Position numbers and translations under genes: made by a program. A DNA stretch of 64,000 bases from Chaunax sp. Z400 (Eukaryota; Chordata; Actinopteri; Lophiiformes; Chaunacidae): the NCBI GenBank assembly GCA_037577475.1, contig CM075186.1:5889501-5953500 (forward strand). Direction: 5' to 3'. The notes under the pieces are model-generated. The model was given only the letters and a program-made list of their open reading frames with translations. It was not told the DNA's origin and ran no database searches. This document shows positions 46,425 to 58,958 of this stretch, in pieces. Every line of letters begins with the position of its first letter. Within the stretch, counting starts at the first letter, position 1.

Positions 46425-49400
46425 AAGTGCTTGAACCTCATTCTAAAGATTTTTAAGTGAAGAGAGGATCTGTAAATTTTGTCGCCGGCACCTCAGAATC
46501 AGAAAAATATCAAGGGTTTCTATAGAGGCACGATTGTGCACTCATGTTCACCTCATAAGCCGAGATCCATCATAGACGATACACATTCTTATCCTGACAG
46601 GATCCTCAGTAGACCAGAATGCAATGCAAGCCTACAAGACATGTCACATTTTGCGTGAGGTATGCAGCTTTCATCATGCTCTCTTGCCTTTTAATTCTAT
46701 TGCTATCAGTCTTGCTCTTAGCACCTTCATGCATAAACCTACAACTGGATGCAATACGTTACCGCCTGCTCTCTGGGAAGTCATTCTGGGTAATGTGGGG
46801 AATTGCTTGCTGAAGTAGAAGTGGACAAGGTTGAGGGAAAATACTAAAAACAAAAAAAAACAAAAAATGGGACAATATTTCCACTGAAAACCATATCTTG
46901 AATGCACTGAACACCTATATAAGAGCACCTGAGTGTGGATGTTTCCTAAAGGTGGCTTGTTCAAAGGAAATGTAATATTTTTTGAGGGTGATTAGTGTGT
47001 CTTACTCTGATGATTTCTCTCAGGTTTACAGTCAGTTTGGAGATTGTAACTGACTGGATGTCTAATCATTCTGTTTCCATTTGAAGAATTGATTCCCATA
47101 TCAATGATTAAGTCTCTACTGAAGTTTCCCGTCACTATGTTAGTGAATAAAATAAATGCAGTTATTGGTGGGTTGGTGAATTATATCTACTTCACAACAA
47201 GTTTATTGACCACATTTTGTTTTGCATACTCTGTGGTGGCATGCAGCATGTCGAGTCGAGCTATGCCCTGCACTAGAAAACTATCAGCAATTATACCTCA
47301 CTTCTTTGGTGGATCTTGGCTACCCACTGTCTGTATGGTTATCTGGCTAATTCACTGATTTATCTATGGTAAGTAGCATTTAATTGTTTTATGAAGACCT
47401 CAGTAAGACACAACGATAACATTGCATGCACAGGGACTTTTTATTTATCTTCAGGAAGTATTGTGCTTCTCTAGCCATGTCACAGCTGACTAAAGTAACT
47501 TTTACTATACCATTTATAGAATGAAGCACTTTTCTGCAATGGCGTACCGGTACTTGTCCTATACCTACACCAGGAGAGACTCACTGCCACAAAAAACTTT
47601 TAGACTCACAAAGAGGCACACAAGGACAAGGACTTAAATGGGGATGGACGCAGATAGGCTGTGTGTGCTAACCTAGATTCTTAAAGAATATACTCAGAAT
47701 AATGGTTATGTCCAACGCTCAAAACCTCAACATTAAGACTTATTAAAATTGTTAAAGTAATTAAAAGGAAAGCCGCATATCTTCATGTATGAAGCTGGAA
47801 CCAGGACATGCTTTTGCATGAAAAATGACTATTATCAAGCAAACCTATTGTTACACACAGAGTAACTGTACATTGTGTCCAATGCAGTTTCATGGCTGGC
47901 TTGTACTTTTCAGTTTGCCAGCCATTGGCAGATGGACCAAACATTTTTTTTTGGACCCTGTGTAAAGGTCAGGAGAGATCCATATATTGAAATGACTGCT
48001 CTCAGAAGCCATGTTCAATCCAAGGCTCTCAGAGGCAACAATGCTTTCAAATTAGCTTTGTCAATGTCATGTCATTGCCATGTTTTTGAAAGTCTAAAAT
48101 GCATCTTGACACCTTAGGTTTTTGAAGTCTGGGACACAGTGTGTAGAAAACCGTGTTGCTCCTTTTGTAGAGAGCAGCGGTGTTAATTTTATGTTTGCAG
48201 TTGCCCGTGAATTCAAGCTAAAATACTGCACCGATTCCCATGAGAAAAAGCTGCATTTTAGCCAAATTTCCTCTTTCATCTACACATAATGCAGTGGGTG
48301 GCAGGATGTGGTGTAGTTCTTTGAGTTGTGTCGGCGGGCTCTTTTTAATGCCTGCCAGCAGACATGTAGGGTGTCCAGGTGCACAGTGTGCAGACACCCC
48401 TCTGAGAAACCAAACCTTCATTATTTATTAGCTACAAAATGAAGCTACGAGAGGGGGGTCAGTCAGCCGTGAAGCTGACAGGAGGGGATGTTGCTTCCTT
48501 GTTTGCCAGGGACGCAGGTTAGAGCACTGGGCATGAATAACTGCACGAGTGGAAGATGAGAGAGGGCGAGAATTCAATTCCACCCACTGCGTGTGACAGG
48601 CCAAATATAGATGAGTCAGATGGAGTTGTTAATTTCAAGATGGCACGCCATCCTTTATCCCCTTCTCACCCCACACCTCCCAAGAATCGACCATTTCAGG
48701 TTCCACATAATCTTTAATCGTGCCAACTCATTTTCTCGCCCTACATTCTTCCTTTTCTTTCTGCCTCTACACTATTGTAGTAGCTTAGAGCCGGATCCGG
48801 CCTTGATTCGTCTTCTTCTCTTCAAGGCATTTTCTTCACTTTCATGAGCAATTTTCCATTATCCCTGGCCCAGCCTTATAGGCTCAATAAATGCCATTTG
48901 ACTTTCTTCCCTCTGGATTGTGAAAAATGGGGGAAAAGAAAGCTGTTTTCAAAAATCCTTCAGTTGATTTTCATCCTGTAACACTAGTAATGAAATTACA
49001 AACTCTAAATCGCCTCTCATACTAATGTATACTAATAGATGCCCCTGCAGTCCCAACTTTATTGACAACCTTTGAATGTGAATCCTCTGCATATACAGTA
49101 CAGAGTGCATGACACCATGGTAGCTATTTGTTTGTTCTTTGTGTCATTTAAAAAAAATCATTTTTGGCCAGATAGCAGCTTCAAGATTACATTAAGCATA
49201 ACTGTCTTGACAAATTTTAAAAACTTAATTTTCTGTAGTGATTTAACATTTGCTTTAAAAGCATTACAGTCTCTTATCAGCCAAACATAAATAAAGGCTG
49301 TATAGATAAATAAATTTGCTATATTTGCTGGTACAGAGCTCACATTTTGGACCACCTGAATCTCTTGAACGCCATGAAGCAATGTAGCTGCTACAATCCT

Positions 49401-52400
49401 GTAGCTTGTCCACACTATCCTACTACAAGCCAACTAAAATCCAACAATCATTCCTCCTTTTTCCTTACCTCTATCCTCCCTCACAACTTCTGACTTCATT
49501 TCTCCCTCCCTCACACACCCTCATCCTCTTTCTATCTCATTCCGCCTTTTCTCTCTCTCTCTCTCTCTCCTTTTTGAGCCATCAGTGTGGGAGTAAAAAT
49601 GATTAGTCAAACCAAGAGAGGGACTAAACCACGAAATGACGGTATTGAATTCTGGCTAAATAAATTTGCCAGGAGAAGTTAAGTCCTCGGCAGGTCCGTT
49701 TCTAGCACATCTAACATGATAACACTGCATAATGAACTCATTTCAGAATGACATATTACCAAAAACCTGCAAACATTCAGACTTAGAACATTTAAGATAC
49801 GAAAACCTGAAGGTAATGAAGAAAACTGGACAAATATATTTTATAAATTTGCAAATTATGGCTAGTTTTATATCTAAAACATTTTTTTATTTTCTGTTTT
49901 CATTTTTTCTTCTAAATTCTTTTATTAGTTGATGGTTATCCACAGTCTTGATTCCCTATGGAATGTAGAGAGGACAGGAGAATATTAAATATGATACCAG
50001 TTGATTAAAATAAGTAAGTTCCTTAATTAAATCCATAAACACATTTTCACATAATTCATTTGCATTAAATGTCTATTTAATCAGCTAGTTTAAGGATGTC
50101 CATTTAGAGATTGAATATTATTTTGTACCCTGATATTTTGAAAAACCTTTCTGTGTGATCAAAATTGACAATATCTTTTAAGCATTTTCCACAAAGGGCA
50201 AGGTTGTGCAGATTTGTTAAGACCAGGGACAATTCTAACACTTAATGGAACTTAAGGGGAATATCTGCTCTTTAGCTCCTACATACTTCCGTAGGGTCAT
50301 CACCTTCTACCTTTGTCCACTGTTTGCTTCTGGTATGGTAGCATACGGTGGGATTTTAGAGCTTTTTCTATGACAACATCTGCCTGCTGGTGCTGGAAAT
50401 TTCATTGAGGGTGGATTGAGTAAACCAAAACAAACAAACAAAAAGACTATGAAACCAAAACAGTGAGCTGAATGATGCTAAAACAGTCAGTAAAGCAGTG
50501 CAGAATCTGGTGCTAATTCTCTGCTGCCTTATTTGTATGACCCCTTTCACATACATGTAATTAAAAGCACAGATAACAGCTGCTCTAAGATTAGGACTGT
50601 TTTACAAATGTTTTAAAACATTCTTTAAAAGTCCAGAATCTAGAACATTTTTTGTCTTCATTTGTGATTCCCTGCAGATTGTGGAGGACTGACTTTTATC
50701 ACACATGATATGCCTCAAAAAAACAACAACAAACTAACAAACAAAAAAAAACAAAAAACAGACCTCGTTGTGAATCAACAGTGCAAATCTGCTCAAAAAG
50801 CAGATGGTGGACCCATTGAAGTAACACTCTCCAAACAGCTGTACCCTCAGCAAGTGGCAGCAAAAATAAGCTTTTAATGAAGGAGGCAAAATGACAGAAT
50901 AAGTGGCAGAGCACAAGGTACAACCAGAGCCATTAATGAGCTGCAGACGTTCTGTACTACATGTCAGTCATGTTTAGTCGCAAAAAACCTCTCCCACATC
51001 ATTTGCATGAGTAGTTCTTGGATTTCTTATAGATTTCATTAATAATTCAGTCTGCAGTCTGTGGTAAACTAAGGAAGTCTTTAGATTATTGGCTCACTAG
51101 ACAGAAGTTCTTGTTTTTTCAGATTTCACTTTGTCATGGGTGGTCGCTGACCACTGATTGAAGTTTAACCTTTTAGAGTAGATTAATTCCAAAGTGACAT
51201 GTTTGAAAATATCTTTAAAGAATGTATTAATTAGCCCTGTTTGCCAAGTGAAATTCAAGACTGTTCCCTTTATGCTTCAAAACTCCATCTGTGGTGCCTA
51301 TGGCAACGTCAGAGGAAGCAGTCAGTATGATGCATGTCAAACTCATGCTTAATTAGTTTTGCCCTTATGTCAGACCCTGATTTAAAGTCATACAGTATGT
51401 TCTTAAATGCGTAACTTACAAACAATTAATAGAAAACATCCTGGAGCAGAGAACAGATGGGTTACATAACCCAATGTTTCCAAGGGAGAAGTTTTTAGCA
51501 ATCCCTGTTTAGTTCCACCATTAATCATCGGTAGAATGTTATTATTTTTAAATGGTAAATGGCAATTAATTCCACTCCATAGCTTTGGCATAAAAGAATA
51601 ATTTCTGCTCCATAGCTTCATGAAATAGGAATGAAACTGAAACCTTTGTAGGACTGAGCCTTGAATACTATGCAATGTTTACAGTGTGTCCCTTGCACAT
51701 TATTTAGAGTATGAGCTGATTCTGGTCACGACTATTTAAATTTTTCTTGCCATCTGTGTCTTATCCCAGATCACAAACTTAAATGTGCTCTCATGTACTG
51801 TATGTTCCTCCTTCTGTTGAAGTGACTCACTGAGACTTAACTCTGGGAGTGTAGCGAAGAGGATGCTACAGAAACTAAATGGTGCACTCTGAGTTGAGGT
51901 GAAGCTGCAGCGCAGGTTGCAGGGATACAAGGTGGGTTGTATGGGTGTGGAGGAGGATGTCTGGGGAGCAGTGCTTTGGAGTTGTTGTGATAAATTGTTA
52001 AATTAATTATTTTTGCAAGTTTGCACTGAAACTATAAACCATTTTGACCATAAAAGTAAAGGAAAGCTTGAATATATTGAATATCAAGAAGTCAATAGTA
52101 CTGATAAGTGCTACTTCATAACAAATGTTCACAGAAGTTGCTTTTATTGGACAAACTGAGGAATCCTACTTGAGACAATAACCCCACTTGGATTGTGGAA
52201 GGCAGCTATCTCACTGTAAGGACTAATGGACACTGTAACCTATACAAAATCAAAGTTGACATTTTTTACACTTTGCCATTGATAGTGAGGTGCTTTTCAC
52301 TTTTTGCTTTAAGAATGACTTTTGAACAATTTGCCACTATTTGCATTAAACTAAACTGAGTGCCATTTTTTGCTGGCATATGACTTTTTGTATTTCATTT

Positions 52401-52410
52401 AAATTTTCTT
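46425..52410. other. Non-coding, no recognised gene
   Basis: A (CT)9 run lies at 49551-49569 and an AAACA-rich patch at 50715-50760. Frames up to 96 codons are present on both strands without domains. A tRNA-like string at 48510-48590 was considered and rejected. Confidence 0.4.
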
Positions 52411-52442
52411 ACATGTACACATTGTTCTGGTCCAGGGAGTGG

Positions 52443-52483
52443 CCTTGGGTGGCCAGTCCTGGAATCTGACTGGCCACCCTTGG
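52443..52483. repeat. Strong hairpin: 12-bp perfect stem, 9-base loop
   Basis: GGGTGGCCAGTC (52447-52458) and GACTGGCCACCC (52468-52479) are exact reverse complements, with CC/GG pairing beyond two mismatches. G/C-rich within AT-rich surroundings. Confidence 0.8.
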
Positions 52484-52499
52484 TGTCGCCCCATTATTT

Positions 52500-52545
52500 A
52501 ATACTATGATTGGCTATCCAGCCGACAGAGGCGGGACTTAAAACA
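52500..52545. promoter_or_regulatory. Promoter-like box pair inside the candidate insertion
   Basis: GATTGGCTATCC (inverted CCAAT box, near 52508) lies about 18 bases before GAGGCGGGAC (GC box, near 52528). A GATGTGAGT donor-like site occurs at about 52759. This could be the promoter of a transposon or a chance pairing. Confidence 0.2.
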
Positions 52546-53319
52546 GTAAAGCGTTCATATAATGTGCCATTCACTCTTAAACCTGAGTGGCAGTAGTGCG
52601 CCGGAATAGTATCTATCCCGCCAAAAACACACAGTAGAATAAGAGGAAGGAATGCATTAGCACTGATTTGACTTTGAAGCGGAGCAGCCAGCTGCGTCAG
52701 AGAAGCCTATGAAAGCTACAGGTGTTTGGAGTTTTCTTGCTCCTTGTTGTCCTAAAAGATGTGAGTACACTTCTTGATATAGGTATCGTGCCAGTGGTTA
52801 AAACAGTTGTAACAGTATTAAGCAAAAAAAGTTTACCATGTCTTTTTATTTCATGATAAGATTTATTGGACAGGTGTGCTATCATCTCGACTTGCTAGCA
52901 AACATGTCGTCATTGATTGATTATTGTAAAATGTATTGACTTTTTGTACAACTTTGCCACACAGGCTTATTTAATTTATTTTAATTTTGTTGTGACTAAA
53001 TACCGTGTCTGCATTTTATATTTTTATTTTATATGTGCATTGTTTCCTGTTGTATGTAGCTTACTTTTGGAGGTAGAATTTCTTTGAAGTGTCAGTGGAA
53101 GCTTTATAATATATCTGCGTAGTGATTGGTAGGTGTATTTTTTAAATTAAAATTTAAACAAAGGACTATAAGACAGTTCAAGTTATTAAAGTAGATGTGT
53201 TGTGGTGACAAAATGCTAAACTAATGCTATGCAGATGTAGGTGCGTATTATGGGTGTGGCCCCCATGGCTACCGTAGTCAAATAAGTCTGGACACCTCTA
53301 CATGTACATTGTTGGTCGG

Positions 53320-54900
53320 ATCATTTTATATGTAAAATAGTTAAGTGAACCAAACTAGATTTCTTTCTCTGGTAGCTTTGCTGTTGAACTACAGTGTGAA
53401 TAAATTGGTAGCTAACAATGCTATACTTTTACAGTAGCTTCCACATCACTGCTGATGAGTGGTACTGTAAGTTGTGGGAGGTGTGTGTTCGGTGCTCAGC
53501 CTACAAGCTGCACAGCTTTCACCTCCTGCTGCCAGGAATATCTGTGCCCTATGTAGAGCAAAGTGACAACCAACTGAGATGCCTCATTATTTATTGACTG
53601 TGACATTTTTACTTTAAGTTGGGGGAAAAAAACAGCAGTTATCTGCTTTCTTATCAACTATTGTGTACTCCTTTCCCTCCGTGACTGCCCTGTGTACAGT
53701 ATTCTCTGAATGATGAATGCTCATGTGTTGTGTAATGCTGCTATACTCACTGGCAGATGTTGCTGGAGCTATGGAGATGTGTAAAGTGAAAGCATGTGAA
53801 GTTCTGCTTTATATGATAATGATGTAGGGCAAATTTGGTTTTAATGATATTCATAATTGGTTGAGTTTAAAGGTAACGGCTGATAAAACCAAGGAAAGCA
53901 TCTTCTTTAAGTCCTAATTATGGCTTTGCAAAAATATTCCTGCTTTCACTTGTGCTGTGTGTGTCTGTACATGCTCTTGTGTGCACTATTCATCAGGTGC
54001 ATGCCCTACAGTACGCATACGATTACTTTTTGCTCATTTATGTGCTCTGTGTGATATCTGCATAATGACGTGCTTCGCACGCTCGCGTTTCTCACCCTGT
54101 CGTCATCCCGATATTGGCTCTCCTCATGTTGACAGAAAACCCGGCATCGAGCTTCAGCATATGCGGAAGGAGAAAAACAACACTTGGAAAGGCAGTGCAG
54201 GCAGTGTCAACATGTCTCAGAGTGTCTGCCTCTGTGGATGTGTTTTAATCATGTGACTGCAGCCTAAAAATGCAATCTGGAATTATTTTGGCCATTAAGG
54301 TTTAGCTCTATACAAATATAACTTTGGTAGAATAATAAGCTTATAAGAATTTAAAATCCTATTGGGATGTCACCAGAAAATGCCAAGAATCTGTTGAACA
54401 TACCAGACTTGTTACATGACTTGTTTCTATATGTATATATTATATATATAAAGATATTTTGACCATGATCAAAATAAGCAATATTTTGAAATTATAAAAT
54501 CTTATTTGGCTAGAAAATATAATTTTGCTCCAGCCAGTGAGTATAACACAATATCACACAGAATAGGGAAATAATTAATAATTTTTATTCACACAATCTC
54601 ACCATATCAATTACATGTATGCTTTAAAAGTAGATTGTTGATGGATTTTTTTTAGCCTTGGCACTAGGAATTGCAGCATGAATGAGTTGGTCCACTCTGG
54701 TGCTGACTGAAATGTCCTGAATGTTGACCCTTTCACAGAAGACACTGAGTTGTCATAGCAGGAAAAGCATAGCTGAAAGGTTGATGATGAAGTGTCCCAT
54801 TAAGTCATGCCAGTGAGTTCCAGCGTGCACATAAAATGCTACACATGTGCTTTTTTTCTGCTATGACAAGCAAAAATGTCTCCTGTGGGGGGGGGGGGAG
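53320..54900. other. Non-coding with a 12-base G run
   Basis: G12 at 54887-54898 and an AT-repeat patch at 54430-54452. A 99-codon plus-strand frame at 53957-54256 has no domain. Confidence 0.4.
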
Positions 54901-54904
54901 TGCT

Positions 54905-55112
54905 ATTAGATGAATTTACATTTGTAGTTCCCACAGGATGAATCACTGATGACTTTGGTGATTCCTTTTACTTTTCATTATCATCATGTAAAGTTTCAAT
55001 TTACTCAGTAGTTTGTTTCATTACAAAATTTTTGCAGATAATGACAATTAAAATGACATTGTAAAATGTTACTACAAATATTAGCATGCTAACACTCTAA
55101 ACTAACATACCC
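54905..55112 (+). repeat. Teleost high-copy repeat, left part
   Basis: TTCCCACAGGATGAATCACT, GATGACTTTGGTGATTCCTT, ACTTTTCATTATCATCATGT, AAGTTTCAATTTACTCAGTA and TATTAGCATGCTAACACTCT, AAACTAA follow the order of a well-known fish repeat (CAGAGGATGAATCC...GACTTTGGTGAT...TTAGCATGCTAACACGCTAAACTAA). Confidence 0.65.
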
Positions 55113-55779
55113 TGGTTTGAAATCACATACCGACAAACTGGTACATACTCAGTCGATATGAACTGTATACTGACCTACTGGCAATATTGTTACAAGGCAA
55201 ATTTAAAAATTGGTAAAAGCTATTGATTGTTTTTCCACGCTTGATTGAGAAAATAAAGAATTTAGGGTAGAAAAAAAAATTATTTTGATTCGGCAATGTT
55301 AGTAGCTGTTGTGTAGAAGCAGAAGAGGAGGCTGTGGAGAGGTGGAAGAGGAGGCTGTGGAGCTGAGCAGGTGACCGTCATACCCACAACATATATAGCC
55401 AAACGCTTCTAGTCTCTGAGAGATACAGCGAATAGAAATGTTTGCTAAAGCGTCTATTGTGTTGGCTGCAGTGGTCTGCGTGTCTGTTGGGCAACAGGGC
55501 TTTGTACACATCGCCCAGCTAGCCAGTTGGACAGCTGGTTATATAGCTACCCCCGCAGGCACATGTGGAGCTACTCAACTCCAGAAAATTTAGAACTGCC
55601 ATCTGCTAATATTGGAAATCTGCACAGTTTATTTCTCACCTAAAACTGATCAGAAGTGAATTAAGTGATGAAATGGCCTACAAAAGAGCGATGCTTGAAG
55701 AGTCATACTAATATGAATACTATGGTAGTGTGTGATTTTGCACACACCCATTGAGACCAGTTGAACATCCCCATTTCAG
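55113..55779. mobile_element. Candidate insertion splitting the teleost repeat
   Basis: About 670 bp of unrelated sequence lie between two parts of one repeat. The inner ends resemble each other in inverted orientation: TTTGAAATCACATACC (about 55117-55132) against GGTAGTGTGTGATTTTGC (about 55724-55741), sharing AAATCACA-TACC. It contains a 23-bp tandem duplication (GAAGAGGAGGCTGTGGAG at 55322 and 55345). No coding capacity. The exact junctions are not resolved and no target duplication was identified. Confidence 0.4.
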
Positions 55780-55870
55780 CTTTCTGATGTTGAGAATTTA
55801 GCTCAAATCACTGCTGTGCCCAAGCAGAGCCTCACAGAGGCGTTAGCATGGCTTGTGCTAAGAACTTGAT
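55780..55870 (+). repeat. Teleost high-copy repeat, right part
   Basis: CTGATGTTGAGAATTTAGCT, CAAATCACTGCTGTGCCCAA and GCAGAGCCTCACAGAGGCGT then TAGCATGGCT continue the repeat begun at 54905-55112 (family: TGTTAGCATTTAGCTCAAAGCACCGCTGTGCC...CCTCACAGAG). Confidence 0.6.
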
Positions 55871-55874
55871 GCAT

Positions 55875-56680
55875 GCCAGTGCAATGATCTGCAATACTTC
55901 ACTTTTTTACACTTATAGATTTGATCCATTAAGAGTGGACAGTGGGAATTAGTCTCCTGACCTTGGTGAATTTGTCACCATGCTGTCCCCTCTGAGCTAC
56001 TCAGAACCACGAGGTAGAAGCTTCTCGATTTAGATTGAAACCATTAACACACTGCAAATGTTTGAGAAATAAACAATCTGCATCTTCAAATTGACCTCTG
56101 CAGTCTTTGGATGTAACTTCAGTGTGCAATATCTGTCCTAAATCAGCTGCAGACTGTGCCTGACTGTGTGAATCTGCCTCTGCGCTACCCTGGTCTTTCA
56201 CCAGGGGGCCACGTTGTGCTTAAAAAAAAACCCTTGTTTTTTTCTTCTTCCCATAAGTCAGATAAACGCACCATGAAAACAGAGCTCACCTCCCATCGAC
56301 TGCTCTGTAAATGTATAGCTTGGTAAGTGGCATTGAGAGAGAGTATGCGATGGGAAGTATGTGGGGCGGAAGAGATTTGGACGTTTCAAAGCGTGGTCTC
56401 AGATTCTGCTGGCCTCTTTAGAGACAGAGACACACGCCTCTGCTGCCTCTAAAAGCGCTCACTCTCTCATGGCATCTCTGGTAATGAGAGATTAGTGTGG
56501 AAAAGGGGGACTGAAAGAGAGATGAGGAGAATGACAGCTGAAGTGAGAGGAAAAGTGGAAGACAGACGGAAACAGGCAGCAGGGGGGTTACTGAGAGAGG
56601 ATGGTAGGAGATCAGGATACATACAGGGAAAAAAAACAGATTTATGACCTTCTATTGTATCTTATTTACAGTTGTTACAA
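55875..56680. other. Non-coding, purine-rich in part
   Basis: 56500-56640 is purine-rich on the plus strand. Nothing else recognised. Confidence 0.35.
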
Positions 56681-56682
56681 CA

Positions 56683-56725
56683 CTATATGGCCAAATGTAT
56701 GTGGACAACTCATTTCATGCACTTT
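56683..56725 (+). repeat. Terminal fragment of a teleost DNA transposon
   Basis: ACACTATATGGCCAAATGTA followed by TGTGGACAACTCATTTC resembles the ACACTATATGGCCAAAAGTATGTGGACACC terminus of a common fish DNA element. Only about 40 bp are recognisable. Confidence 0.45.
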
Positions 56726-56729
56726 TATG

Positions 56730-57635
56730 TGGGGTTAACTAAGGGCTAGGTACCTTTTTATAGGCTTTTATAATTTGAGATTTTATTAAATTGAAAATTA
56801 TTTTTCAATTTCTTGCAAACAAATGATTCGTCCCACCGTCATGTCTGTCTGCTTATATCTAAGGGGCTACACTAAAGATTTCAGGTAATGAAAAGTAGCG
56901 AGTAACGTCTTTTCAAGCCAGTTTGGGGTTTCGGAGCCCCTGGAGAATTAGGGTAACGTTGCACAAGTTGTACAGTATAGTCATTTTAAAACATTTATTT
57001 TAAAGCATTTTCTTATGCTGTTCAGGAGAATTATGCAATTGTTTATCTGTTAAGGTCCAGAGAGTTTCATTGACTAAGAAACTTCACCCGACTTTCCATC
57101 CCCATGTGGGTGAGCAGTAGAGTAATGATTGAATATTCACAGTTCCTTTAAGGATGGCTTGGCACGCCGACTGCAAACCAGGCCAATTCACTGAGCATGG
57201 GTGTCTGTGCTTCGGGACGCACTTGGTCTGAATGGGAGGAAATCTTTTCTTACTTTTGACCATTTATTGTCGCTACCTTTTTCAACTTGTCTAGAATAGG
57301 ATAAAATGTACAGTATGCTTTTATCCACTATTTCTTTACAATTGTTCATAGTCAAAAGATACACGTACAATTTTATTTATAGGGCGACAGTGAACAAGAC
57401 CGGATGTGGGGTGCAGTATTTTGGGACACCAAAGACTGCTGCACTGCAGTGCTCTGGAGATACGCACAGTGTATCGGATTCCACTTAGCTGGGTGCTCCC
57501 TGCGCCAGTCAGATGCCAACATCAGTGCCAACTCTCTCCTCCCACTATCACCCTCCCCAAGCCCTCCTCTCTCTTCTCCTGATGCTGCTGGGATGCAAAA
57601 GCTTCGGCAACTCCTGCCTGACAGTAAGAAGAGAG
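56730..57635. other. Non-coding
   Basis: No gene supported. An 82-codon plus-strand frame at 57404-57652 ends at AGAGAGAGGTGAGAAAG, which contains a donor-like AG|GTGAGA, but lacks an acceptor or domain. Confidence 0.3.
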
Positions 57636-57925
57636 CTGGGAGAGAGAGGTGAGAAAGAGAGGAAGAAAGAGGGAGATCTATAGACAGAAAGGGGGAGTGG
57701 GAGGTACTAAAGGGAAAGATGGAAAGAAACCGAAGCACAATATTCTTTGCCTGCTGTCCCTGGTAAAAAAAAACAGACAGCATGACAAACAGACAAAGAG
57801 AGCAAAAGAGCACAGCGGCTTGGAGAGAAACAAGCATGACAAAGGCTGAAGAGTGAGAGAGAGAGCGGGTGATAGAGAGATGGTGGCAGAGAAAGACAGA
57901 TCTGCAGGAGAGAGACGGTTGTTGT
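57636..57925 (+). repeat. Polypurine tract of nearly 300 bases
   Basis: The plus strand is overwhelmingly A and G (GAGAGAGAGGTGAGAAAGAG, GAAAGAGGGAGATC, GAAAGGGGGAGTGGGAGG and similar), with short pyrimidine interruptions. The minus-strand frame of 223 codons across 57373-58044 is a Ser/Leu/Phe-rich product of this composition, not a gene. Confidence 0.7.
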
Positions 57926-57929
57926 TTAA

Positions 57930-58860
57930 TAGAGAAAAGAGGCACAAACACTGAAAAGCAGGTCAGCTCCACAGAACCTCTGTTTACACAAATAAAGCCT
58001 GGAGGGCTGTTTGAACGCTTGTGTCGATGTGTGTTTTGGTGCATGCACGCTTCCGTTTGGGGGATGCGTATGTGCTGTATTGTTTATTTCTTTTGCTTGT
58101 GTTTGCATGTGTGTGACTAACATTAATATAATTGTCATAAGTGTGCAGCTAAGAGTGGGTGGGATGTGTGAGGGGGAGCAGCTGTGTATCTGAAAACTGA
58201 CCCCATGTTGCAGTCATGCAGGACAAAGACAAGACAAATTTACTCCAGAGCTCCTTCTGAGGCCTTGGGCAAGGAAATATGGAGTTCAGCACAACAGCAT
58301 TAATGTGTGCGTCTGTGAATGGATATTCGTGCATAAATCCTGAGTTAAGAGTGTTTGCGAATGCAAGTGTGATTCGGGGCAATAATGCTGCTCTTTTCTG
58401 AATGCGACAGGGCTGTGTTTAAGCGCCACATCCTCTTGTTTATGCCAAGGGCGACGTGTTGTCCATGGAAGAGAGCCCCAGCCAACTTTGCTGACACAAG
58501 GTCAAACACACAAGCACAGGCCCCGGGTTGCTTTGAAACAGATGTTACTCCCGCTCACTGACGTCCTGCCCCCTTTCCCCTCACACCCAAACTCCCACAC
58601 AAACCTATTGCCTCTGACAGCACTGCATAGTGTTGGGGTCTGATAAAATTCAAATGACAGACAACACAGATTTCACTCTCCGACCAAAGTGCATTCCTCT
58701 GGGTGCAGAACCGTTCTCTGCATCTTAAAACATGACAGACCCTAGACCCCCACTTGGCCTCCTCTCATTCTTTGGAATGACTTTAAACAAGAACAGAAAA
58801 TGTTTTTTTTTTTAACCATTTGGTTAGATATTTTCATGGTTGTCTAAACAGGGCAAAAAT
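57930..58860. other. Non-coding, no recognised feature
   Basis: Only short chance frames and a T run at 58803-58813. Confidence 0.4.
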
Positions 58861-58864
58861 CAGA

Positions 58865-58896
<32 letters not shown>

Positions 58897-58903
58897 TGTG
58901 TGT
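58865..58903 (+). repeat. Compound (TC)7(TG)12 microsatellite
   Basis: TC units at 58865-58878 pass directly into TG units at 58879-58903. Confidence 0.9.
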
Positions 58904-58958
58904 TGGTCCTGCATGGTTTGAAGCCAAATGAACTGAGTTTAGAATGTGATTTTTATGT

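Larger units (their letters stand above)
52427..53299. mobile_element. Candidate DNA transposon insertion with near-duplicate flanks
   Basis: TACATGTACACATTGTT (52410-52426) and TACATGTACATTGTT (53300-53314) flank about 870 bp and differ by a 2-base CA indel, so they may be old target duplications. The right end, read inwards on the minus strand, is GAGGTGTCCAGACTTATTTG, similar to a CAGGGGTGTCCAAACTT terminus seen in fish hAT elements; the left end CTGGTCCAGGGAGTGGCC shares only part of it. No transposase code is present. A 15-bp duplication is too long for hAT (8 bp), so either the family or the duplication reading is uncertain. Confidence 0.35.

Noticed and set aside
48510..48590. tRNA-like string (GGTTAGAGCACTGGGC ... 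GAATTCAATTCC)
   Set aside because: A-box and B-box matches are poor and no cloverleaf or discriminator can be drawn with confidence.
57373..58044. 223-codon minus-strand frame
   Set aside because: It is the complement of a polypurine tract, is Ser/Leu/Phe-rich, and has no domain or splice context.
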